In this document: positions 41,681-49,176 of the stretch, piece after piece
How positions within the stretch are numbered: the stretch's first letter is position 1
How the letters are laid out: each line of letters starts with the position of its first letter
Source of the DNA: Allorhizocola rhizosphaerae
Lineage (GTDB): Bacteria; Actinomycetota; Actinomycetes; Mycobacteriales; Micromonosporaceae
Direction of reading: 5' to 3'
Assembly (NCBI RefSeq): GCF_003426775.1
Contig: NZ_QJUG01000002.1
Location: 48,764-112,763, forward strand
DNA: 64,000 bases
Translations under genes and position numbers: made by a program
Notes under the pieces: generated by a model
Database searches by the model: none
The model's input: the letters and a program-made list of their open reading frames with translations, nothing else
Told to the model about the DNA's origin: nothing

Positions 41681-42912
41681 GCTACGCCGAGTTGCACGAC
41701 CGTGTTGGTGCGTCGCGCTTTCTCGGCGGCGAACACGGCAAGATGGCTGTTCAGCGTGGCGGCCGGGCCCGAAAGGACGAGGTTGCGGTCGCCGGTGGCG
41801 ACGGCCCCGATGAACGCGTCCATCAGGCCCGCGTCACCGCCGCCGTGGCCGTCCGCCGCAGAGGAGCCGCCCGCTGTGGTGTCGATGATTTCCGTGTGGT
41901 TGGTGAGAAAGTCGAACACCTTGATGGTCTGCCCGTCGCCTTCGAGCGCTCCCGCGGTACCAAATAGACGGGTTTTTCTATGTTCACTGTCGGTGAATGC
42001 GGTCATCGTGAACGTGGCGGTCGCGCCGTCGGCGAATTCGAGCAGGACCACCTGGTGGTCGACGACATCGTTGTCACACGCGTAGACGCACCGGCCGTAT
42101 GGGCCCTCGCGCAGGGCCTGGTGCAGGGCTTCCGGCGTGAAGTCGTCGATGACGACATCGAGTGGCCAGTAGTGGCGGCCATCGCGCAACCGTGAGCCGT
42201 AGAACCGCACGGCCGAGAACGCGCACGTCGACTCGACGCGCGGCGGGCAGTCCAGACAGCGCCCGGCCGCATCCGGCGGGCGGTTCTCCGGCGTGAAATG
42301 CGTGAGCGAGCCGAAACTCGACACCCGCGCGATCGGCTGCCCCACAATGTGCTGGAGCCAATCGATGTCGTGGCACGACTTGGCCATGAGCATGAAGCTC
42401 GACTCGTCCTCGCGCCGCCAGTTGCCCCGCACAAACGAATGCGCCTGATGCCAGTAGCCGACCGGCTCAAGATGTTGCGCGGAAACGATTCTGCCCAGCC
42501 GCCCACTGTCCACAATGGACCTCACCGCACGCGTGTAGGGCGTATAACGCAACACGTGCCCCACGGCGAGGATGACATCGTTGGACAAGGCCGCCGCCAC
42601 CATCTCGCGGCACTCGGATTCCGTTGGTGCCAACGGTTTTTCCACCATGATGTGGTATCCCTGGGCGGCGAACGCCAGCACCGGGTCGCGATGCATGGCG
42701 TCCTGCGTCGCGACGATCACGCAGTCGGCGATGCGCCCCCGGGCAGCCAGGTCCTTCCAATCGGTGAACACATGCTCGACGCCGGCCGGCCGCCTGCGCG
42801 GGTTGGGATCGGCCACCGCCACGACCCGCGCCCGATCCGGGTGCGCCCCGATCCACTCCGCGTAGCCCCTGCCCCTGATGCCCGCACCCACCACCGCCAC
42901 CGTGACCGCCAC
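41677..42912 (-). CDS. Gfo/Idh/MocA-family oxidoreductase
   Basis: A 411-residue NAD(P)-dependent sugar dehydrogenase-like protein. The Rossmann start is VAVVGAGIRGRGYAEWIG; then come VIVATQDAMHRDPVLAFAAQGYHIMVEKPLA with the catalytic Lys of EKP, and the C-terminal fold with KSCHDIDWLQHIVG. A Cys cluster (RCLDCPPRVESTC) in the C-terminal half is unusual and could bind metal. The true start is taken as GTG 42912, since the longer frame upstream is antisense to the divergent flippase gene. It should oxidise or reduce a sugar or inositol derivative. Confidence 0.9.
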   Translation of the reverse strand: MAVTVAVVGAGIRGRGYAEWIGAHPDRARVVAVADPNPRRRPAGVEHVFTDWKDLAARGRIADCVIVATQDAMHRDPVLAFAAQGYHIMVEKPLAPTESECREMVAAALSNDVILAVGHVLRYTPYTRAVRSIVDSGRLGRIVSAQHLEPVGYWHQAHSFVRGNWRREDESSFMLMAKSCHDIDWLQHIVGQPIARVSSFGSLTHFTPENRPPDAAGRCLDCPPRVESTCAFSAVRFYGSRLRDGRHYWPLDVVIDDFTPEALHQALREGPYGRCVYACDNDVVDHQVVLLEFADGATATFTMTAFTDSEHRKTRLFGTAGALEGDGQTIKVFDFLTNHTEIIDTTAGGSSAADGHGGGDAGLMDAFIGAVATGDRNLVLSGPAATLNSHLAVFAAEKARRTNTVVQLGVA

Positions 42913-42934
42913 GGCCGGTAGTCTGGCACACGAG

Positions 42935-44137
42935 ATGACTACCTCCACAACCCCCACCATGGGCGCGCTCGGCCGTGCGGGCGCCGCCGTCAGTGTCGCC
43001 TCGGCAGTGGCCAACCTGCTCGGATATCTGGTGCCGCTGCTCGCGGCGCGAACCATGGAGGCGGCCGACGTCGGCGCCGTGGCCTCCATCATGGCGATCC
43101 TCTCCATCGTCGCGGTGCCGGGCCTGGGCCTGCAGATCGCGATCGCCGTCGCCGTCGCCAAGCACGGCGCGGTCGACCGGATCGGCCGGCTCACGACCGT
43201 GGTCGCCGCCCTGACCGTGCTCCCGCTGCTGCCGCTGACGCCCGTGCTGGCGAGCGCGCTGAGCCTGCCGTGGCAGGCGGTCCCCCTGACCGCGCTGATC
43301 GCCGGGCTGGTCATCGTGGGGTTCGGCCGGATCGGTGTGCTGCAGGGCAACCTGAAGTTCGGCGGAGTTGCCGTCGGGCTCGCGCTGATCGGCCTGGCCC
43401 GCACGGGTGGCATCATCATCGGGCTGATCGCCGGGATGAGCCTGACCAACATGCTCCTGCTCGGTGTCGTCATCGCGGCGCTGGCGATCGCCCCGCTGCT
43501 GCGGCTGACGGCCCCGTCAGCGCCGACTCCCGGGCTGATCCGGGCCGTGTGGGCGGCCACGAGCGCGACGCTGGCCTTCTTCCTGCTGTCATATGCGGAT
43601 TTGATCGCGGCGCGCTATCTGCTGACGGGGCAGGCATCGGGTGAATATGCGGTGCTGTCCGTGCTCACCAAGGGCGCGATCTGGGCACCGCAGATGTTCG
43701 CCATCGTGGCCCTGCCGTTCTTCGCCCGCAACGTGCGCGGTTCTCGCCTCCTGGCCGGGGGCGGGGTGGCAGCCGTCGGCGGGATCCTCGTGGTGGCCAG
43801 TGTCCTGTTTGGACCGCTGGCGCTGCGGCTGGCGGGCGGCCCGGCATACGAGCACCTGGCCGGCTACGCGCCCTGGTTCGCGGCCATCGGCTCGGTTTAC
43901 GCGCTGGTCCTCGTGCTCACCAACTCGCAGCTGGCCAGCGGCGCGACCGCGCCGGCCGCGCCGCTGTGGGTGGGATTCATCGCGTTCGTGGCGGGCGTGC
44001 TGTTCGTGGCACCGGCGACCATCACCGGCATCGTGAGCACGGCCCTCATCGTCGCGACGCTCGTGCTCGCCGCGACGATGGTCCTCATGAACCGGGCTAG
44101 GGCCGCAGCTCCTGCTCAGCCCGTGCCGCCGCAGTAA
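42935..44137 (+). CDS. Flippase-like multi-span membrane protein (MOP/polysaccharide transporter type)
   Basis: A 400-residue, very hydrophobic protein with about twelve membrane spans and short basic loops. The N-terminal pattern VASAVANLLGYLVPLLAARTMEAADVGAVASI, and FFLLSYADLIAARYLLTGQASGEYAVLSVLTKGAIWAPQMF in the second half, are typical of oligosaccharide flippases (Wzx/MATE-related). It may move a lipid-linked sugar across the membrane, but no glycosyltransferase cluster is nearby. It is divergent from the oxidoreductase and its 3' end overlaps the converging GH127 gene by 41 bases. Confidence 0.85.
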   Translation: MTTSTTPTMGALGRAGAAVSVASAVANLLGYLVPLLAARTMEAADVGAVASIMAILSIVAVPGLGLQIAIAVAVAKHGAVDRIGRLTTVVAALTVLPLLPLTPVLASALSLPWQAVPLTALIAGLVIVGFGRIGVLQGNLKFGGVAVGLALIGLARTGGIIIGLIAGMSLTNMLLLGVVIAALAIAPLLRLTAPSAPTPGLIRAVWAATSATLAFFLLSYADLIAARYLLTGQASGEYAVLSVLTKGAIWAPQMFAIVALPFFARNVRGSRLLAGGGVAAVGGILVVASVLFGPLALRLAGGPAYEHLAGYAPWFAAIGSVYALVLVLTNSQLASGATAPAAPLWVGFIAFVAGVLFVAPATITGIVSTALIVATLVLAATMVLMNRARAAAPAQPVPPQ

Positions 44138-47100
44138 GGATCGCTTGGCGCTGGGCGCGGGTGTGACGGCCCGTGCTCAGCCATTGCGCGGTCACCTCCT
44201 CGACCCGCCGCACGAACAGGCCGTGGTTGGCGAACGGGGCGGCGTCCCAGATGCGGTCGAGCACGGTGAACCCCTGGTCGTCGGGGGTCGCATCGTTGGG
44301 CACGCCCGCGGTGATGGAGCCGAACACGACCTCGGGTTCATCGCGCTTGAAGTAGCAGTGCTGGGGCTGCGTGTCGCCGAGGTAGAGCGGCCGCACGGTG
44401 TGGGTGCCGATCGTGAAATGGCTGGGCTGCCCGGTCGGTGTGGCCGCACGCGACAGGTCGCCGTCGAGCTTGAGGTGCCGATACAACGACAGCCGCACGA
44501 ACCGGCGGTCCGGTGGGCTGCCGATCGGCGCGCCGAGCACCGGCAGCAGCACCGGCCCGTGGAACAGCGACTGGACCGACGGGTCGTCGAGCGCCCGTTC
44601 CACCCGCAGGGGGAACGGCATCGCGATTTCGACGGTGTCGCCGGTGTGCCAATCCCGGTGGAGGGTGAGATAGCTGCCGGGGATGGCGTCGGCCTCCTGG
44701 TCCAAGCCGTTGATTTTTATCCGGTACCCGTGTGAGGCCCACGCCGGCACGCGGAGTTTGAGGGTCAGCGGCCCGCTTGCGCCGGTGAACGTCAGCGTGC
44801 TCGACTCGCTGCGCGGAAAGTCCGTCGCCTGCTCGATGGTCAAGCCCCGCTCGGGCCACGACAGCGTGGAGGCGAGGTAGAGGTTGACCCAAAGCGTCGA
44901 GCCGTCGGCGGAACGGAAGTAGACCGTCTCCTGGTGTTTGGTGTGGTTCTCCAGACCGGTGCCGCCGCAGCAGGTGCCCGTGTTGCCGTAGCCGCGGTCG
45001 GCTCCCGCGAACACCGGCAGGAAGTAGGTGACCTGCGGGGAGGTCGCGCTGTTGGCGTCCTGCCGGGAGCCCAGGATGTGGTTGGTCAGCCCGCGCTCGT
45101 AATAGTCCATATAGGACGGATCGGGGTCGTGGAAGAACAGGTTGCGGGCCAGCTTGAGCAGGTTATAGGTGGTGCACGACTCCGCGCCGGTGCCCGTGAT
45201 CGTGACCGTCTGCGTGCCCGAAACGTACTGGCCGCCAAGCAGATTGCGGGCGATGTCGCGCCGCGGTTGGAACAGCTCCGAGTTGTTGTTGCCCGCCGCG
45301 CCTGGCGTCAAGGGAAGGAACTGCGATCCGGTACCGCCGTGGGCGTACATCCGCTCGGGGATGATCATTCGATAGAAGTTGGCCGCGGCCAGGTGGTAGT
45401 CGGCCTCGCCGGTCTGCTCGAAAATCCGGAGATAGCCGGTGAACTGCGGCACGTGCGTGTTGGCGTGGAGCACGGCCGGGCGGCGCCGCCCCGGGCGGGT
45501 CTGCGCGGTGGTCACGAGGATGTCGCGATTGCGCACGCAGGCGTCGAACAGGGACTCCCGGTTGTCGAACAGCTTCGCGGTGCGCAGGTGCTTCTCGTCG
45601 CCGGTGAGCGCGTAAATCTCGGGGAACACCTCGTTCGCGCCGCCGAACTCGCCCCCGATATACAGATCCCACATGTAGTTCAGGTCATCGCGGGTGATCG
45701 GCCCCGGATAGTCGGGGTGGTTCATGTCGCCGAGGGTGAGCGCGAGGTGCGCCCAGTCGGCCATCTTCACGACCACGTCGAAGGCGAGTTGGTTGCCGGT
45801 GAGGGTGTAGGCGTCGAGCAGCCCGCGCATGATCTTGTGCTGCGTGTACCACGGTGCCCACGTGTTGGTGTCGGGGTTGCCGCCATACACGGCAAAACGG
45901 GGCGGGCCGAGGCGAAGCACGGCATCCTCGGGATAGGCGCCCAGATAACCGGGGTGGGTCGGGATCCAGCCGGCGGCACCACCGGACTGGACCGGCACGA
46001 TGCCCGCGCCCCGGTTGTTGCCCGAGGAATCGGTGGCCGCCGTGCCACCCTGCTCGTCGAAGCGGTACCACGCGATGTTGCCGCCGCCGGTCGTGCCCTC
46101 GGGCGATTCGAGCAGCGAGGCCACCTCGGCCGGGGTGAGGGCCCGGTTGAACACGTGGAACTCGTCGACCGCGGCGTTCAGGGCCGGGTCGTTGTATTGG
46201 GAGCGGCCGACCCAGTTGTTGCCCGGCCCGATCTGCGCCGGAGTGAGCGTGATGCCGGTGTTGTTGGCCGCGACCTGCCCGTTGAGGTAAACCGTGCCGG
46301 TGCCCGCCGAGAGCGTCACCGCGACGTGGGTCCACTGGTTGAGCGGAAGCTGCCCCGGCACGTTGATGCGCTGCTCGCCCTGCGAACCGCTGGTGGTGAT
46401 GGCGAAACGCGGCCCGGACCCCGCATTGACGGTCAGGAACATGTTGGCCGCGGTGCCCGTGCCGAAATCGAAGATGCGGCTCCACTGGGTCGTTGCCGCC
46501 GGGTTGACCCACGCGGCGATGGTGAAGTCCGATAGCTGGGCACCGACCTCCTGCGGCAGCCGGACGTGGTTGGCCGTGCTGGGCCCGTTGAGCCGCAACG
46601 CGTTGCCGAACCTGCCGGCGACCCGGCCGATCGGCGGCGGCGTGCTTGGGCCGCCCCCGCCGCCACCGCTCTCCATGCGCGCGGTGATCGCCTCCTGGCA
46701 CGCGGCGAGCTCCGCGACCATGAAGTCCAGCTTGTCCTGGAAGACCTGCTCGCCGGTGCTCGCGTGGCTTTGCGCCAGCAGGGTCAGGTAGTGCCCCGCG
46801 TAATGTCCGCTGAGCAGGCCACCGTCCTCCCAGCCGCCGGGTGGGGTGACCCCCGGTGGATTCGGCCGGCCAGCCTGGTTGTTGAACAGCACGAGGAACC
46901 GGCGATGGTCGTACTGACGGGCGAAATTGAGCATCCGGTCCCGCTTCTCCAGGAACAGCCCGGCGCCCAATCTCACGTCCTGCAACGGAAACGGCAGGAT
47001 CGCCGTGTTGCTGCCCGCGCCCACATAGGGCGGAAGAGATGCTTCTGCTGCTTGTCCCGGCACCCGCGCAAGGGTATCGGTCGCCGCCGCAGCGGCCGCG

Positions 47101-47138
47101 CCCGCAGCGGAGGCGCGAAGGAAGTCACGTCGTTTCAT
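44097..47138 (-). CDS. Tat-exported GH127 (beta-L-arabinofuranosidase family) with an inserted LamG-like module
   Basis: A 1013-residue enzyme with a twin-arginine signal (MKRRDFLRAS). The GH127 catalytic domain starts near residue 48 (FPLQDVRLG, then GLLSGHYAGHYLTLLAQ) and resumes at GYLGAYPED (about 397). Between them, residues 151-394 are an extra module: a Gly/Pro hinge, LamG strands (GRFGNALRLNG ... WTHVAVTLSAGTGTVYLNGQ ... DEFHVFNRALTPAEVASLL) and then a YRFDEQGG...DSSGNN strand. Catalytic-zinc candidates are present: ESCTTYNLLKLARNLFF and the CC pair in GTCCGGTGLENHTK. It should remove L-arabinofuranose or a similar sugar outside the cell. GGAG precedes the ATG by seven bases. The 3' end overlaps the flippase gene. 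Confidence 0.92.
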   Translation of the reverse strand: MKRRDFLRASAAGAAAAAATDTLARVPGQAAEASLPPYVGAGSNTAILPFPLQDVRLGAGLFLEKRDRMLNFARQYDHRRFLVLFNNQAGRPNPPGVTPPGGWEDGGLLSGHYAGHYLTLLAQSHASTGEQVFQDKLDFMVAELAACQEAITARMESGGGGGGPSTPPPIGRVAGRFGNALRLNGPSTANHVRLPQEVGAQLSDFTIAAWVNPAATTQWSRIFDFGTGTAANMFLTVNAGSGPRFAITTSGSQGEQRINVPGQLPLNQWTHVAVTLSAGTGTVYLNGQVAANNTGITLTPAQIGPGNNWVGRSQYNDPALNAAVDEFHVFNRALTPAEVASLLESPEGTTGGGNIAWYRFDEQGGTAATDSSGNNRGAGIVPVQSGGAAGWIPTHPGYLGAYPEDAVLRLGPPRFAVYGGNPDTNTWAPWYTQHKIMRGLLDAYTLTGNQLAFDVVVKMADWAHLALTLGDMNHPDYPGPITRDDLNYMWDLYIGGEFGGANEVFPEIYALTGDEKHLRTAKLFDNRESLFDACVRNRDILVTTAQTRPGRRRPAVLHANTHVPQFTGYLRIFEQTGEADYHLAAANFYRMIIPERMYAHGGTGSQFLPLTPGAAGNNNSELFQPRRDIARNLLGGQYVSGTQTVTITGTGAESCTTYNLLKLARNLFFHDPDPSYMDYYERGLTNHILGSRQDANSATSPQVTYFLPVFAGADRGYGNTGTCCGGTGLENHTKHQETVYFRSADGSTLWVNLYLASTLSWPERGLTIEQATDFPRSESSTLTFTGASGPLTLKLRVPAWASHGYRIKINGLDQEADAIPGSYLTLHRDWHTGDTVEIAMPFPLRVERALDDPSVQSLFHGPVLLPVLGAPIGSPPDRRFVRLSLYRHLKLDGDLSRAATPTGQPSHFTIGTHTVRPLYLGDTQPQHCYFKRDEPEVVFGSITAGVPNDATPDDQGFTVLDRIWDAAPFANHGLFVRRVEEVTAQWLSTGRHTRAQRQAILTAAARAEQELRP

Positions 47139-47496
47139 CGGGTTCTCCAGCGCACCATGCCCAAGATCTTTCTTGTTCGTGGGGAGTGCGGTGCGGGCCC
47201 GGTCCGTACCACGGGGGTTTAGATAGAGATCGATCTAACGCGAAGCGTATGCCTCTTCCTGGCCTTCGACAAGTGCCCCGACCGATGCTGCCTTCGCGGC
47301 TTGGGAGTTCATCAGGGGTTCGCTCTGCACGAGCCCGCGACGAGTTGGCGCCTTCGCGCTGAGCGTGGCGTTCAAGCGGCTGCGCGGCACGCGGCCCAGC
47401 GACCACCGCCGCCCGGAACCAGCGTGGCGGGCCGGATGAAGGCCGGGTCGCCTGAATGGGCCCTGTTGAGGGTCCCGGCGACCCGGGCCATACCGG
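47139..47496. other. Intergenic region upstream of the GH127 gene
   Basis: No convincing gene. It contains a 10-bp palindrome AGATCGATCT with a central CG at 47227-47236, about 90 bases upstream of the GH127 start and a possible LacI-type site. The DUF4242 terminator is at 47443-47486. A minus-strand frame ending at 47235 has a plausible-looking C-terminal part but no start or ribosome-binding site that I can support. Confidence 0.5.
47443..47486 (-). terminator. Hairpin downstream of the DUF4242 gene
   Basis: CCGGGTCGCC (47443-47452) pairs with GGCGACCCGG (47477-47486) across a 24-base loop that itself contains GGGCCC. It begins ten bases after the stop of the minus-strand gene. Confidence 0.55.
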
Positions 47497-47748
47497 TCAA
47501 CTGACCTCGATCGGCACCTCGTAGACCTCGGCGGTCGGATGTCCGGCCCGCTCGTGCACCCGCATGACGGCCTCTTTGCTCGGCCCGTGGGAGATGCACC
47601 AGGCCTTGCCGGACACCGGATCCAGCCACGCCCGCTCGAAGTGCACCCCTTCTTCGCCTTCAATCCGAAGGTCGGCATCGTGGGCGGCCTGCAGGTCCTG
47701 CGCCGTCGCCCCCACGAAGCCCTCGTGAACGTCCATGAACGTCGGCAT
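47497..47748 (-). CDS. DUF4242 / SCO4226-type small protein
   Basis: An 83-residue ferredoxin-like protein matching the SCO4226 group throughout: MPTFMDVHEGFVGATAQDLQ, EEGVHFERAWLDPVSGKAWC and GPSKEAVMRVHERAGHPTAEVYEVP. SCO4226 of Streptomyces coelicolor was described as a nickel-binding protein; the physiological role is not established. It is a single-gene unit with a hairpin behind it. Confidence 0.9.
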   Translation of the reverse strand: MPTFMDVHEGFVGATAQDLQAAHDADLRIEGEEGVHFERAWLDPVSGKAWCISHGPSKEAVMRVHERAGHPTAEVYEVPIEVS

Positions 47749-47967
47749 CGCTGCCCCCCAAAAGAGATCTGCTCAAGGCATAGCTGTCCACCCCTGAGCA
47801 TCCCGCACTCAGCCGCACTCAGCAGTAGAAATAGACTGATAATGATGGATTCGGCCTGTTAAGACACCTACGCCGGGCGGGACGGATCGCCGCCGCCTGG
47901 GCTGCCACCTGTGCAACCGCGGGGATAGTGGCCGTTTGACCGGGCGCGCGAGTGGCGTGGGCTGGCC

Positions 47968-48486
47968 ATGATGGGGCACGTGGCTGTGTTTCGGTGGATC
48001 GGGCAGGGGTTGAAGATCGTGGCCAACTCGCCGCGGTCGTTGATCACCTGCTATTTGAGCATGATTGTGATTTTTGGGCTACTTTACTGGTACTTCGAAG
48101 ATAATCCGCCTGAAAAAGACGTGAACCTCGGCGACGCGGTGTGGTGGGCGGTGGTGACCGCGTCGACGGTGGGTTATGGGGACACGTATCCGAGCACGTG
48201 GCAGGGGCGGGTCCTGGCCGGTGTGCTGATCTCGGTGATGGTGCTGCTGGTGATCCCGCTGATCACCGCGCATTTCGCCAGCAAGCTGATCGTCGACAAC
48301 GACGCGTTCAAGCATGAGGAGCAGGAGGAGATCAAGACGAGCCTGCGCGAGATCCGCGGGCTATTGCAGCGGCTGGCCGAACACCCGGCGGGTGAGCAGC
48401 GTCCCGCCCGCGACCGCCGCGGGCATGACCAGGATCGTGCCGAGCGGGATGAGGAAGCACAGGAAGACCGCCACGCCGAACCCTAG
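47968..48486 (+). CDS. Two-span potassium channel protein
   Basis: A 172-residue ion channel with an outer helix (about 24-43), pore helix and selectivity filter TVGYGD (67-72) and an inner helix (about 83-108). It should form a tetrameric K+ channel. The cytoplasmic tail begins with an acidic helix (KHEEQEEIKTSLREIRGLLQRL). The last 41 residues are almost all charged and are encoded antisense to the end of the converging EI24 gene, a 126-base overlap. Confidence 0.92.
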   Translation: MMGHVAVFRWIGQGLKIVANSPRSLITCYLSMIVIFGLLYWYFEDNPPEKDVNLGDAVWWAVVTASTVGYGDTYPSTWQGRVLAGVLISVMVLLVIPLITAHFASKLIVDNDAFKHEEQEEIKTSLREIRGLLQRLAEHPAGEQRPARDRRGHDQDRAERDEEAQEDRHAEP

Positions 48487-49110
48487 CGCAACCGGACGGT
48501 GCTGGCGCAGCATCCGCCGACGGTCGCGCAGGCGCAGGCCGCGCCGGTAGAACGGGATCCCGACCAGCTCGACCGCCAGGAACCAGCCGCCGACCGCGCC
48601 GCCCAGGATGGGCCCGATGATCTGGCCGACGACCGGGATCAGGCCGAGCAGCAGCAGCGGGATCGCGATGAGCAGGGTGAGCAGCACAAGGCGCAGCGAG
48701 TCGACGATGCTGCGGGGCAGCGATCGCCACCAGGGCGTGTCGACCGCGCCCGGCACGCCACCGAGCCGGTCCTCGACCATCTCCGAGATCTTCTCGTAGA
48801 ACGGGTCGCCGATCAGCAGCGTGATCGCCGTGAAGGACACCAGCGTGAGCAGGACCGCTACGCCCGCGATCGCGACGCCTGTGACGATTTCGACAGTGGC
48901 GCGCCAGAATGCCGACTCCCAATCCTGCGCGTACCAGGTCGCCGCGTCGACCACGTCGCCGTAGAACGTGATCAGCAATGTGTACAGACCGGTGAACAGC
49001 AGCACGCTCAGCACCGCAGGGATCATCCCGAGCAGGATCAGCCGCGGGCTGCGGCCCACCGCCCGCATGCCCTGGCCGAGCAACTTGACGCCCGCGAAGA
49101 ACTCCCTCAT
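48361..49110 (-). CDS. EI24-domain (CysZ-like) integral membrane protein
   Basis: A 249-residue protein of the EI24 family: N-terminal GVKLLGQGMRAVGRSPRLILLGMIPAVLSVLLF, then VSFTAITLLIGDPFYEKISEMVEDRLGG, a four-to-six-span core and basic C-terminal segments. Family members include CysZ sulfate permease and other small membrane proteins; in actinobacteria the role is often unassigned. The ATG at 49110 has no Shine-Dalgarno on its strand, so it may be leaderless. It is divergent from the giant RHS gene, with 66 bases between starts. Confidence 0.88.
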   Translation of the reverse strand: MREFFAGVKLLGQGMRAVGRSPRLILLGMIPAVLSVLLFTGLYTLLITFYGDVVDAATWYAQDWESAFWRATVEIVTGVAIAGVAVLLTLVSFTAITLLIGDPFYEKISEMVEDRLGGVPGAVDTPWWRSLPRSIVDSLRLVLLTLLIAIPLLLLGLIPVVGQIIGPILGGAVGGWFLAVELVGIPFYRRGLRLRDRRRMLRQHRPVALGFGVAVFLCFLIPLGTILVMPAAVAGGTLLTRRVFGQPLQ

Positions 49111-49176
49111 GGAGGAGGAATTTACCGGTCCTTGATACATATAGTCATGCGTTGATAATTCCGGTATCGTGCCGCC

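Noticed and set aside
42913..43560. Longer start for the Gfo/Idh/MocA gene
   Set aside because: The extra N-terminal 215 residues are antisense to the flippase gene and carry no family similarity; the Rossmann motif begins right after GTG 42912.
47235..47801. 188-codon minus-strand frame over the DUF4242 gene
   Set aside because: Most of it is an out-of-frame shadow of the DUF4242 gene; the remaining tail has no supported start.
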